Source: Xenopus tropicalis
Taxonomy: Eukaryota; Chordata; Amphibia; Anura; Pipidae
DNA length: 64,000 nucleotides
NCBI RefSeq assembly: GCF_000004195.4
Contig: NC_030681.2
Span: 23,638,482-23,702,481, forward strand
Reading direction: 5' to 3'
In this document: one piece after another, positions 23,231 through 38,200 of the stretch
Position numbering within the stretch: the stretch's first letter is position 1
Layout: the number at the start of each line of letters is the position of its first letter
Translations under genes and position numbers: made by a program
The notes under the pieces: generated by a model
What the model was told of the DNA's origin: nothing
Database searches by the model: none
What the model saw: only the letters and a program-made list of their open reading frames with translations

Positions 23231-26200
23231 AAGCAAAGTAGGACTAGGTAAGAGAGAGGCACATATAACTTTAAAGAAGGTACAATTTGCACAAGACTTT
23301 GGAGAACCATAGACAGGGGTGGAAGGGATGTGTGATGAGAGAAAGACTGGAATGGATCTGAAGAGGAGACAGAAAAAAAGTATAGATGAAAAGTGAAGAT
23401 GGACAGGGAAAAGTGACAGGTTTTAGTGGGGGTATGGGAATTGTTTACAACCAGTTCCCTGATAAAACTCTCAGTGGGGTTACAAAGTAATTTGGGGAGT
23501 TTTGTCCTGGTCCACAAGTACAAACAAACCAATGCACAAATATCTTACTAGGGTTTGGCAAAGAACAATCAAATAACGTGATTGGTTGATCTATCACGTT
23601 TATATATCACTAAAGTAGGCACGCTAGGAGCCACTGCAGAGGCAGTGTGGGATAAGCCTTATGTCATTAAATGGGTATGTCAAATATATTTAGTAGAGCT
23701 CCCACTGGCTAATATTTAACAATTCAAGTAGTAAAAAAAAAAATAAAAAAAATACTGATATCTATATCTCTATAAAACACGTATTTGCTACATACCTCAT
23801 GCTGCAGCATCACTCGGTCAATCAAAAGCGCTCGAATGTGCCGTTTCTTCCCATGAAGCTGTAGAACAAGTTAAAAAGAACATAGTAATAAATGATAAGT
23901 AATATCAAAAAAAGAATGTGCCAGCTATATACAGATGCATTCATGCAGCAACACACTGCCTAAATTTTGACTTACGCGATTCTCCATGGACTTTTTAACC
24001 AGAGTAAAACTTTTCCACCTTGAGTCAAACTCATGTTTGTGTGATCCCTGGAACTGCAGAAGGTCACTAATAATCTGTAGGAAACAAGTGTTCGGAATCA
24101 GCCTTCATTCAAACCAAGTCACTAAGAGTTAATATATACTCTAGGTTATATTTATATACCTTTATTATTAGAAATAAAGATTTGATATCATCTTCTGAGT
24201 GGTCAAGAATATAGTCTGATATTGGAAGGAAACAAACAAACAAAAAAAATTAATAAACATTATTAAGAATCACTAACCCAAAATACGAATTGCCAGTGTG
24301 GAAATGTTTTTTTCAATATAACCCACCTATAGGAAAAATGCCTTTGTCCATAATGTAAGATTAATCTCATATTAAAGAACAGAATCATTTGACCATAGAT
24401 TTAACATAAAGCAAGTTATATTTTATAGGTTGTGTTCCCTTAATTCTAAACTTTAACATATTATAAACAAATTAAATTCCAAAAAAATATTTTCAACTTA
24501 CGCAACAGTTTCCTGAGTGTTTTTGAAATCAATTCTCTGTAGTTCCCTCTTGAATGATCTAGGAGGGGAAAGCAGTAAAATTAGTTAAAATAGTCCTTAT
24601 TCTTACTACGACTCCATCACACTACAGTTTTTGAATATTACAATTACCTTAAAGTGATAAAGACATTTAACAACTACTCTTCAAGATATTATGTATATTA
24701 AAAGTTACCTATGGCTCACTTTTTTCACTGTTAGGGCTGCTTTTATAAGTAATTGTTACTGGAAGTCCCTAAACCTGACTGTTTTGCCGACCTGACTGTC
24801 CCTTCTCAGCCTGTCAGTTACAGCTTCTAATGATAACGGCCTCCTGCTGCACAAATATGGCCGCCCCCTCTTAGAGGAACATGGGGGATCAGATAGGTAG
24901 TGTAAAGATCTGGACAAATAATTTGATCTTATGTTGTGATGGTTGTAAACAAAAAAAGTATCTCTTTAAATGAAGAGTCCCCTTGATTCTTATGGGACAC
25001 AATACTTAAAATTATGTAAAATTATACTAAAAAATACATTATCAAAAATACAAACAAATCATCTTTGATCCAGAAGAGAGACTTACCATGGTCAATCCCA
25101 GTAAAAAGTTTTGTCTCATACAAAGACACCATGCTTGTAACCCTACACAAGGAAGGACATAATGTTTCAGTACAACCCTGTGCTTATGATCTAATTATTT
25201 AAAAATACACCACAAATCAGAATATAGTCATACTGAAGAATATAATTAAGTAACACATCTTGTATTTTTGGAAGCACATCCTAGTTATGGATGGATTGGC
25301 TGACTTGTGATTGGCTTAAACAAGTTACCTATTGTAGGCAATTCCAACTGATTTGTCCAATCTGAAAAGCCAGCCTACTGATCAACTGTGTTCAGCCTAC
25401 CAGGAAAAGACATAAGTATGCACCAACACACCTCTGTGATTTAGTATTGTTTGGCCATCTACACTCCCAATCTTTCACTGAATAAATGACCACAGCTTAT
25501 GATTACTGAAACATGAAAGTCATCATAAAATTATATAACAGAACCCCTGTGCAAGTCATATAAATGTACTTACAAGTGAGTTACCCTCTCCCCTTGCAAA
25601 GAGGGTAGAAGATTCCCTGAGCCAGTCAAACAATTGTGGACAATCGCCAGACACTGCTGAACTTCATCTCTTTAATTCATGGGAGACAGAAACAAGACAC
25701 AATTTAGTAGCACACACATTATGCAAGAAGGGTTAGGATTAATATTCTCTAGCATTAGAGACTTACCTTGACATATCAAGCTCTCCGCTGGAGTAACAAT
25801 CCAGCTTTTGTAGTTCTGGCCGCAGAAAAGTATCCAACAGATAGTATGCAAAGTCAATCTCTTCTGCCGAGGGAACGTGCCACTTGATATTGAGGTTCCA
25901 CAAATCTCCAGGTTTTCCCCAATCCTAGATAAATAGATTTTGTTAAAAACAGTAGCTGGAAACTGTCATTTAACTTCATAGATGGTTGCATCCTGCTCAG
26001 AACAAATCCTTCCATGTCCTACTCCTCTGTCTGTCATCTTATTATTTCATGTGCCTCCAAGTTGCATGAAAGGCCTCAGTATAACTGCCTAACATATCTT
26101 TATAGGTGGAAACACTGCATTATGGTTTCTGGCTCTAAAATGGTTCTTTTTCACCTCCTTTATGGTGTTGTCCTTCTTCTAAATACCACAACGCACTACA

Positions 26201-29200
26201 GAGGACTGAAAAGAGTTCCTCCGAAGCTCATCATTTTTAATAGCGGCAAAAAACAGGTTAATCCAATTTTAAGATGATCCACCACCTCTATATTACACCA
26301 CTGGGCCTCAGCCAAAGGGGAGGGGCAACAGATAAGACACATGAAACTACAAAACCTCTCCCCACAAGTCTGCACGCTGGGCATAGTAAATGAACATGTA
26401 TCAACTAATGTCAAACGGGATCTGTGGAGATCATGAGTATACTAAAACCTCACCAACCCTTCCAACCAATCGCCCATTAGTTCAGGTATCAATGTCTCGT
26501 CTCTCCTTATCTGTTGAGGCACCATGTCCCTGCCTACATGGTGCAGATTAAATGTTTAATTTGGATAGATCATGCTTGACCATACCTTGATGGGAAAGTA
26601 CTCAGAGAGCGGCTTATCGAAGCCCCCAGGCACACTGCAGTACTCAGTTGGGTAGATGAGCGTGCTGGAGCGGAGCAGATGGTGCAGCAGGTTGCAGGAC
26701 AAAATGTAACCCTGTTTGCAAGTAAAGTGCAGAGTTCGATGGAGAATCTGTACAAGCTGTTCTTTGTAGGGGAGCAGCTTCTCCCCATCAACTCTTGTTA
26801 TCTATGGGAAACAAAAGAACACGATGGTCAAATGGTAACATGAAAACAGCAAACACATCAGGTATCTAGGAGACACAGATTGCTTTTAAAACTTTCAAGG
26901 AATGAACCTTTTCAACATTTAGCTGTACTGTACTCACAAAACATGCATATTTTTGAACTAGAAACAAATTTGCAAGAATGTGTCAATTTGGAATTCCTAG
27001 ACACCCCACTATTGCCGATTTTAGGTATAGACAGGGGTTGCAACTCTAAATAAATAAGCTAAAAGCATGAAGGATCCATCTTTAGCGCAGCATAAGGTTC
27101 ATTTTGAGACCCTGTGTGCCTCTGCCCTAAAGCAAAAATCTTCAGCCTTAGATACTTTACCTCAGACAAGAGCTGCAAATTCCAAAGCAACTCTTTATCC
27201 AGTTCTTCGTCGTTTATCACATCATCATCTGGGAGAACAGGGAGAAGCCACAAATCTGTTAATAATTTCAAGAACCACCTGCTCAAAGTCACTCTTTGGG
27301 CCTCATTTTCAACATGTTAGTTAAGATGCTGTAGGTTGTGGTATTATGGCAAACATCAGGTTCAGCACTGTACTGGGGTTATTTAGCGTCTCATACAGGC
27401 TGAATTGGAGCGGTTTGCCAGAAATTACAATTATATTCTTATACGCTGAGGTTTCTGGGGGAGACAAGTTGCTTAAGCATATGCCTACTTGCACAAAAGT
27501 GGCAGAAAACATTAATGACAAAAATAGGAAACAAATACCAAGACACAAAAGGAATCACAAGACACATCACAGAATTCTCAACAATGAATATTAGTACAAA
27601 TTCCCTCTAAAACAGCCCAAGATATACAGCTGACAAAGAAAAGGACAATGACATTACTTAATCCTATAATTTAGCATTCAACAACCTCTCCCTGCAATCA
27701 TATTTCTTCCCTCAAGCATGTCTAATGTAACTTCCAGTTGCACCAGTCTGGGATAAAAAATTAAAGTAATGGTATTTATTGGGGGAGCCTAACAAACTGC
27801 CCCCTCTATTCCCAGCTAATTACACCTTTCTTGTCCTTTAATTGTAATCTCCCACAATCACCTACACTTTATCTTTCTTCCCAACTGCCACCTACTTTCT
27901 CTAATGTACATATGGGTGTAGATTTCTTTCTTTGGTTCTATTTATATAGCTATTATACTGTTCTTTTTATTCAGTACTGAGTCATGATTTACACATCCTA
28001 TAGACAGAAGGACTGAGCAGACTCATCTGTTAAGTGACAGCTTTACTTTGCCTAAACTAATTTTTTTTCAAATAGATATAACAATTTCACAGAACTCATC
28101 ATTTTTTCACCCTGACCTAGAATGCTGTGCTATTTGGTTTTAATTATAAAAGAGAATTAATAGGACCCTTTCATCAAAGAACAAAATATGCACTTGTGCC
28201 TGAAAACAATCTGTAACAAATAATCTGCAATTTCTCGACTCCACTCGGTGCATGTGGTTAAAAACTCCCAACACAAAATGCAATTGCGATTACAATTGTG
28301 CAAACAATTTTTGGATAATAGGTGCCCTTTAAGGGTCCTGCCCAATTGTGTCAGTCCCGCTGGACTGGCTAGAGTACAGGTTTCATTTGTAGTCTGGCCT
28401 ATGGAAAGACTGCCCCCAGCTAGGCATAACTGAAGGAAACAGTTTGGCTTTTTCAGCTCACTTCCCCCTTATTGAAGAGCTGGTACTGCTGGGCTGGGGG
28501 GGGTCTGGGAACATTTTTGGGCAGAAAGATATAAATATATTAGCTTTAGCACTACTGACATGTTCCTATGGATTTCTATATATATATTAATATCTCTTTA
28601 ATGCTCTCTTCTATTAATAGCTGGGTATGGTGCCCAGACTGGAGTTAGCTGCGAGGAACAGAGTACCATACATAGTGACAAAAGTGCAGAATGTCACTTT
28701 GTCCTCAAGCGAGACACACAAACTTTCCCATCAGTGATAGCGCAATGTCCTGAAATGCCTGGCAGGAACTCTTGCCCCCCCCCCCTATAACACTCATTAC
28801 TGTAGTACATCTCAATTAGCTTCAAATCAAACACTGTATATACATATATTTTTACCAATATTACAATTTATGTAGAAAGATCTGAAATACAGTAAAGCTG
28901 TTTCCCATTTTAAGCAAATGATTCCAATTTTTTTAAAACCAATTTCCTTTTTCTTTCTGTAAAACAGAGCCCTGTGCCTGAAGGTAACTAAGTTGCAGGA
29001 ATCCATATTGGTGGCAAAACTCCAATCCATCTATTATGCTTGAGACATAGGTGACTGAGGAGGAACTCATTATATAGGAATCTTTATCTAATCATCATCT
29101 AAACTTACTCCAAGGGGAAGGAGAGAATTAAGATGACCGTATATACTGGCAGTTTTTGTACACACACTTGTTAATTTAAAAATATGTAAACAAATGAGAA

Positions 29201-32200
29201 AATAAAAATAGCCAATACAAAATATAACCGTACAAACATTTTCCCACAATGATACAGACTCGTAACCATAAGGCCGATGGCACGCGGGCTGTACCCTCCC
29301 AAGGTGTGTAAACTGCACTCGAGAAAAGCCGATCCTCTGCTTTCCTCTTCCTAAATGTGCGTGCTGACATTGTACGGCATGGAATCAGCCAGTCAGTGCA
29401 CACACAGCGGGTTTCAGAGAGGAAACACTAAGGTATGCCTGTCAGCACACATTCAAGGGGGGTGGTTAACTTGAGTTAACGTTAAGTATGTTATAGAATG
29501 AACAATTCTTAGCAACCTTTCAGTTGGTTTTCTTTTTTATTTCTTATAATTTTAACCCTCTCCCACTTTCAGATGGGGGTAACGGACTCAGTAACCAAAA
29601 ACTATTGCTCCGAGCGACTATTCAGCCCCTCTTCTATTTATATTCCAGTCTCTCATCCAAACCACTGCCTGTTGTTAGGTTAGCAACCTGAAAACCCAAA
29701 CTGAAAAGCTGCTGAATAAAAAGCTAAATCATTAATAAACTACAGAAAATAAAGTGAAGACCAACTGCAAGTTGTCTCAGAATATTGAGCATTTCACTAA
29801 AAGTCAAGGGGAGCAGCCCCTTTCAGGAAGAGGAATGGAGTGGGGCGCCTTTTCTCCACTGGCATTTACACACCAGCAGAGAAAATGACCTGTGTGCCAT
29901 TGGCCTAAATGTTGCAACTAAAAAGACATAGAAGGTACACCACAAGTATACGAACAACAGTAAATAACCACGTAAAGTAAATAAGAGCCAATAGCTGGAG
30001 AAGGAAGCATATGAAATGTTAGTGGTCATTCAGTGGTTATAATCTAGGCATAAACCAATGGATAAGACAGAAGGGAAACAGGTGCTCTGTCAGACAGAAG
30101 GGCCACGGGCACAATGAAGGTAGAACAATAATGAAAATCAGAAAAAAGAAACCTTTGGAACTTACTAATAGTGAGGTGAGATATAACATTGCAGCAATGA
30201 GGCAGAAAGAGCTTCAAAGATTCCACAGGGCAACACTGAAATATTGTTTTCATAAAAGATACAATTAAACACACAGCATTGTAACACAAGGAGTGATCAG
30301 CTGAACGCATTTGTACAAAGTAAGGCAGAAATATGGTGCAGTGGGACCCCTCCATAATCTAATGTTACTATATATATATATATATATATGAGCATGCTGG
30401 AATAAGTCATGGTATAATAAGGAAAGTCTACTTATTAACCCCCAGTTAATCTAATTATCTTCTATTTTTTTTTTTATCTTGGCGTTGTTCCATGTTGCTT
30501 CATTTTTCCAGTGATACCTTGGGCTAGCACATGTGTGGTACAGTATTTACCCTCCATCCCTTGTACCAGTCTGGGACCAGGCAGTATAGTAACATTGTAT
30601 GTGAATAAAAGTCTTGGGCACATAAGGAAACACATAATGGTAATGAGATGGATAGCAGCCCTGGGTAGTGCATTTTTTTAAAGAAAAGGATCATCAGCCC
30701 ATGGTCCCAAGTAAGCAATTAGTTCCACTATGGCAGTGCTGTCCAACTGGCGGCCCGCGGGGCCCGCAACCCCCCTCTGTGTGGCCCTCCACCTGTCTGG
30801 CTGCTTTGATGGCTTACTCTTGTGTAAGCTTTAAATGGTATCAGTACTGTGATTAACTGGCCCCCTGCATGGTTCTCACCTCAGATTCAGGCTGTAATCC
30901 CTCTGTATTGTTTAAAAATGTAATCCCCTGTGTTGTTCACACCTTTTAGTTTCTGCATTGTTCACCCCCTGCAGTGTTCACACCTCAGGCTGTAATCACC
31001 CACATTGTTCCCCTGTTCACACCTCAGGAGCAGTAGAAACCCACAAATAATCCCTGCATACCACAAAAAGAACATATACTGAGGTGGTACTGCAATTAAA
31101 AGGTTTTTTAATATATAGTTATTGTGCAGACTGTAGGAGCAGTGCCAGCATTGTGTCACTGTAGGCTGCCTGTGTGTTCCATACAGGCAGCATAGGGCAA
31201 GCAGAGTATGGCACACACAGGCAGGGTAGGGAAGGCAGAGTATGGCACACACCAGCCAAGAATGGCACACACAGTGAAAGTATGGCACACGCAGGCAGGG
31301 TAGGGAAGGCAGAGTATGGCACACACAGACAGAGTAGGGCAAGCAGAGTATGGCACACACAGGCCAAGTTTGGCACAAACCAGCCAAGAATGGCACACAC
31401 AGTGAAAGTATGGCACACACAGGCAGGGTAGGGAAGGCAGAGTATGGCACACACAGGCAGGGTATGGCAGGCAGAGTATGGCACACACAGGCCAAGTATG
31501 GCACAAACCAGCCAAGAATGGCACACACAGTGAAAGTATGGCACACAGGCAGGGTAGGGCAGGCAGAGTATGGCACACACAGGCAGGGTAGGGAAGGCAG
31601 AGTATGGCAAACACAAAGGCAGGGTAGGGTAGGCAGAGTATGGCACACAGGCAGAGTATGGCAGGTTTTTGCTGTACTACAACCATTAATATGGGTATGG
31701 TCATGTGATAACATGGGTGTGGTTTCAAGTGGGTGCGGTTTCAAAAAGGGGAGTGGTCAAAACTGGCTTCCATTATCGGCCCTCCACCACGTAGGTCGGA
31801 AAAATTCCGGCCCTCGGTACAACAGAAGTTGGACAGCACTGCACTATGGGACACCCCTATGGAATCTCACTTTCCTTGTGCTTTAAGTAGGATCTACACA
31901 ATCTATCTTGCTTTATACATGCAGTAAAGCACAATGCCATGGGTTATGCAGCACACTAGGCCTGATCTATTTGCATATTTATTTGGATATTGGGTACAAC
32001 TATGATTCCTTGGAAGTAAAGAGAATAACTATGGAACAAGCATTCAGTGTCGGACTGGGGTGCCAGGGGGGCCACCTGAAAACCTTTGACCACAGGACTC
32101 TCATAACATTTTTCCTTCTATCTTCATTCCATTTCTTTATTCTGTGAGTAACTTCTATTTATATATTATCATCTATCCTTCTCTCCAATACCCTTCTGTT

Positions 32201-35200
32201 TTTTCGTAGACAAGAAGAATGGCCACTTACACCTAGGGTTTTTCTGCTATTCCCCTGCTGGGCCAGTCAGACACTGAAAGCAGTAACCTATACTTTATTC
32301 AGAACAAATGTCAAATTTATTAATTATGAGCTAGTATACATCTCTTTTAATATCCATCTAGCTAAAAGGGTTTTGTTCTTTGGGCGTGCCAGTGATAATC
32401 CTAGTGGCTAACTTTTTAACTATGTGCAAATGTGCACAACAGCATGAATTATTAACTTTATTATTTTTCCTGTAGCTGGCTGTCACTGATTGGTTGCTAT
32501 GGGTTATTACCCAGGTGCAGATTTGCCCTGCGTAATAAAGAATTCCATTAGTCCAAGGGGCTTTTAAAATGATACCCCTAAATCTTTCGTTTAAAAAGCT
32601 ATGAACCAGCATTTGCATTCAATAGTCAAATTACAAGTTTGTTTTGTTTTAAATGAAAACCAGAAATCAAGTTCTGTTACATAAATGATGTCATTGCAAG
32701 CTATACAGAAAACGTTTGGGTAAAAGGGATATTAAATGAAAATTAATTGATATGCAACTATAAAAAGGCACATAATGTTAAACATGTTATGGTTGCTAGA
32801 GGTTGAGACCTTGTTTCTTATTTGTATTCTTTCCTGGGGCTGATTGGAAGACGTGTGACTAAACCAAAATAGTCAGTATATTTATAGAGGTGCCATACTG
32901 TATTCTTGCACAGAGCAGTTCTGCTGGATGCTTTATGCCAGTTTAAAGGAAGAACCTATAGGCTGTACTGTTCCATGTTTTACATGCAGCGAGCAGATTA
33001 TTTCTCAAACTGTTTAAGGGCTAGATTATATTAAACTGATGTCACACAGAGTCATCTAAAGTGCCACAGGGGCCATTAAAACATCTTATAGAGGCTTCTA
33101 GTTGGACAACTGTGCTATCCAATGGGGTTAAAAAGGCATTAAGTTTGCACAGGAGCTGTAACCCATAGCAACCAATCAGCAAGTAGCATTTACAGGTAAC
33201 CTGTTTAAAAGCAAACATCTTATTGGTTGCTATGGGCTACTGCTCTTGAGCAAACTTAGTGCTTTTTATTACAAATGGGCTGAGAGTCTGAGAGGCTGTA
33301 AGTGCAACGTAGCAACGGAAACTCAGCACTGGCAGCTGCCACTGAATTAATTCATTAAAACATTTTTTTGCAGTGATCCATATGTATGAAAAAATATTTG
33401 CACCTTAACAGCAGCCCGGCACAAGTCTGCAACCATCCTGCCCGAGACTCGTGTTTCAAATATATTCGAAACGGCAAAGTTGAAAACCTTCTCCAGGGCA
33501 ACCTAAAAGTAGAAATGACATTTATCAATTGTTTCTGCATTATGCAATTTAATAGAATTATAATTTATATTACTATTACTATATAAAAAGAGGAAGCTCA
33601 GAGAATATCATTTTAAATTTGTAATTTCAGGCAACTAAATTTATCTAAAAACAGCACTAACCTCCCAGGCAGGGCTGCCCCTATCCCCCCTATTAGTCCC
33701 TAATTTCATGTAATCAGTAAATTAGAAGTTTAGAGTAAAGCTGGCCATACACGCACCGATAATATCGTACGAAACCTCGTTTCGTACGATATTCGGTGCA
33801 TGTATGGCAAGTCGGCGAGTCGACCAATATCGCAGGAGGCTGCTGATATCGGTCAACATGCCGATCGGGCCAGTTAAAAGATTTTGATCGGGCGCCATAG
33901 AAGGCGCCTGAGCAAAATCTGCCTTCAGCGCTGAATCGACAGAAGGAGGTAGAAATCCTATTGTTTCTACCTCCTTATCTGTCGTTTCAGCCCTGAACAG
34001 TTTGTGGCCGATTGTACAATCTTTCGTACGACCATCGGAAAGATCGCAAATCGCCACGTGTGTGGCCACCTTAAATCTCGCTCTCTGCTGACACTACTCT
34101 TTTATATTTATCAGACCCTAAAGTCTCCCTGAGAGCAGTTCTTAACCTAATTGAAGGATAAGTTTATAGCTACTAAACACTTAACTGAAACCACAATATA
34201 CTAAGTTATGGAAATAGTTTAGTTCTTTGGGACTAGAGGTGACAGGAAGTACTAAAATAAAACTGGAATTCATGTATAGTGCTAGAAATAACAAACCATA
34301 GATATTTCGTAATTAAAACAATATGTAAAAAGTATGCTCAGCACAAGCCCTATTCACTATGCTCACGTTGAAAAGGAGTGCATACTGCCCCTACATATAG
34401 CCCTTAACTAAACAGCAGTACCAGTCTGTTCAAAAATCCTGATATTTTCATCAATATTCCTTTTTCATTCCACTCAAACCATAGCAGTGAATGGTGAAAG
34501 TGTTGGTACCTTAAATATGTCCTTGGAACACTGAGTGAGGATTGTACTGAAAGTAGAAGACAGGCCTAGCTCTACTAGGCTTTCCAAATGGGTCATCTTC
34601 TCAGTCTCAGTCTCTTCTCGTGTTTGCTCAAGAGCACTGCTTTCTATGAGGGCAAAGCATCTAAAAACAAACAAAACCAAAAATCAACCTGCCGGTATTC
34701 TAAATATTAAAATGCAGCAATCTTAGATCTGCAATTAGTAACTATATACCACAAACACTCTATACATACCTGTCCATGAACTGGAGCACAAAGTCTTCAA
34801 ATTCAGCGGTGGCAGAGCACAGCTCCCTCTCCACCTAGGTATTCAGATACAAAGGGAAGATCAGTAACAAGTGAATATAATGACTAGGCACATCCCAAGA
34901 CAAAACATAAACCCCATAAATACAAAGGCAGCCTAAGACTACAGGATATGTCAAAAGGACAGCATCTTACCTCTGAAAGATTGTTTCGCTCTTGCAATAA
35001 AGACGAACAATCTACTAAAGGCACCAACGTGGAAAAAGTTGCAATAAATTGGAATGTGATCTGAGGTGGGACAAAATACGAACAATTATTTTACATAAAA
35101 TAAGTTATCATTTCCAAAAAAACACCTACTGTCCTTTCCTCAAAAGAATCTTAACAGCTCTGCACTGTGCCCTCGCTAATATGAGCTTGTAATACATAGC

Positions 35201-38200
35201 TCTTTAATAAGAATCTCTACATCTCATATTAAAATAAACCAACACTATCAAAGACTTTAAACTATACTGTAGGTAACAGCTCTCACTGCAGCAATTCTCT
35301 CATTCAAAGCTCACCATGCATTTACTGAAATCGTTTGGATCCACACCGGGAAGTGCTCTCATTAATAGAGGTAGCATGTGTGTTGGACCTTCTGGGAACC
35401 ATCTGCCACCAGATACCAAGCTGCGGGCCACTCCAATAACACAGCTTAACGTTGCTGTAAGCTGGTGAGGCTCAGTTAGAGTTTCCAAAGCTGGGTAGGT
35501 TCTAAACATTAGAAAACAATACATTACTGTCCACAAATAGGTAAACTATAAACAAAGAACAAAATTTGGTTGCCCTTTCAAGTTGGTTGAAGAGGTGAAA
35601 CAAAAAGACGAACTTATAGTACATGTAATGTGCTTAACACATGGACAAACTTCCAACATAGAGCAAAATGGGCAATTCTAAGTAACCTTTCAACTGTTTT
35701 TTCCAGGGGTGGTGATGAATTATGATGAACTAGAATGAAGAACGTAAAGGAGAACTAAATCCTTATTAAAGAAATATGGCAGAAATGTTGTACATTATGT
35801 TTTGGGCTTCTGTACCAACCCAAGGCACCCACAGCCCTTTAGCAGTGAAGATTTGTGCCTTGAAATGTACCCCCCAGTAGCCCCCATCTTCTACATTCTC
35901 ATTCTCTGCACATGCTCTGTGCTGCTGTCACTTAGCTGAGCTTTAGGGCCATCACACAATATACTGTATATATAGAACTGAAATGTAACAATTTAAGGCT
36001 GATTAGTAAATAATACAGATTATTAGTATATGGGAGCTCTGAAACTAACACAGTAATCACCAGAATTTAGTAATTATCTTTGTATAATTATCAGCTGATT
36101 GATAACTAGCAACAACCCCTAAGCTTAGCTTCCCAACAGCTGCCCAGAACACACTGAGCATGTGTAGTGTCACTGACATGTCTAACAGAATCCAAGATGG
36201 GGAGCTACTGTGATAACTTTGAAGGCCTGGATAAAGATGATAAACCTTTAAGCTGGTGCAACAAGTTCAGTATATAAAATATGGCATTTCTACCTATAGT
36301 CATATTTAAGGTTTAGTTATTCTTTAGAAAAATACAGGGTACACCAACTGATTATTTTCTGCCATCAGTTTCTATATCAAAGCTACATGTGATCCAAAGA
36401 CGTCCCGCAGAACAGTTCTGTAATAAGTCGTGTCTTTTAAATGTTAAATGAAACATTTTGAACACAATGAAAGTCATGCCTGCACATTATTTACTCTCCA
36501 AAGTGGAAAATAAAAAAAACAATGTTTTTCTTTACATAGGTTTGCAACTCAGGGTAAAAAACCAACTCACTTTTCAAGTACTGGGGGAATAACAAGCTCG
36601 GGGCGCATTAGTGCAAGGTTCTGCAGGGCTTGGGCTGCCTCTAGGCTTCCAGTTTTGCTGAACATTGCCAACAGCACGGGCTGCATAATGCTTTCTACAA
36701 AGTCTGTCACATCTTGGTCAGTAAGTCTGTGCGTTTCAGGCACCGGAGTCAGCCATGATGGTTTCTTGTAGCGTTCTCGATGTAACCGGCGAATTATGCA
36801 GCACGGCAACCTCTGTAGCAGTTTCATGAGTTTCGTCTTAAAAATAAATACATACAACTACTGAAAGGACAGAAGGTCAAGAGAGAAATAGAAAACAAAC
36901 ATATTGATTTCATGGATTGAGACTCAGGCTGAGGTTAAAAACAGGTGAAGGCAGATAGTTCCATCCGATGCAAGATCATGAGGCTTATTCTGCAATCTGA
37001 TTACAAAATACCTGCAAGGCTGCTGATGCTGTAATGATGTTCTACCAGCTCAAACAACATCTATATTTAACTTGCCCTACTCGTGCCGTGGCTAAACAAA
37101 AGCACATTTCAACACTTCAAGCAGCTCTTGGGTTTCCAAACCTGGTTAATACAGGAGGCATTTAGTAAACAAGCTGAATTGCAAAATGACCTTACTCCCT
37201 CCCTATGACTTGACAAATCTGTGCATGGTGCATTACCATACCAGCTATCATTAGATCATTAGCTCAATAACTGCAAAGTAAATTCAGATGAATAAGTAAT
37301 GGCACAAAGGAGAGAGCCATCTGCCATCTCACCTTCCTAATCTCACTAGAGCAGAGGCTTTTTAAAAAACACAATTTAGTAAACCTCATAAAAGCCAACA
37401 CGGATATTATCAGATACTTGTAATAAATGTCTGGGGGAGCATGCCAATTTTTAAGGGATTCAACTGATATATTAAAAAGAAAAAACAGTCTGATTTGTAA
37501 GATTGATAGCTATCTAAAACTTGCGTAAGAAGATCAAAGACTTAAGAGGAGGGGATTTATAAGGGCAAGACCCAGTGCTGACATTTCCTAGAAAAGCCTG
37601 CACACTCTGACAGGTGCTGCACCATAAACAGACCAGTGTTCCACTAGGAGACATGCCGAGCACTGCTAAATACAGAGTCATTGAGGAAGTTTACAGACAG
37701 AACATGGAGTAATATTCTAATGCTTGAATATCTGACTACTTACCAACCACCTGCCATTGTTAGACGGATGGTAAAAAGAAGTGATGCTATTGAACAGCCC
37801 CGTTAAATGCTTCTGGACAGTTTTACTTGTTCCACCCTTAAGAAAAAAAAATTTGACATTTGAAAGCATTGTTATTATTATACAGATTTTCTCTTTCTTA
37901 CACTGCATGTTGCCAGACCCTCTGCAGAGACTCTACAATGTCCTAAAGGATGCAAGCTTTCCTATTCATAAAGCAGTGGTTCACCTTTAACTTTTAGCAT
38001 GTTATAGAATACCCTATTCCTAGCAACTTTGCAATTGGTCTTCATTATTTCTTTATTTTTTATATTGTCTGTTTCCAGCTTTCGAATGGGGGTCACTGAC
38101 TCCAGCAGTTAAAAACTATTGCTCTGTGAGACTCATTGTTACTTCTTATCTTTTTATGCAGGCCCTCTCCTATTCATACTCCTGTCTCTCGTTCTAACCA

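Noticed and set aside
30962..31886. Cys/Leu/Pro-rich open frames up to 260 codons
   Set aside because: Products of the tandem array in the hAT element at 30734-31841.
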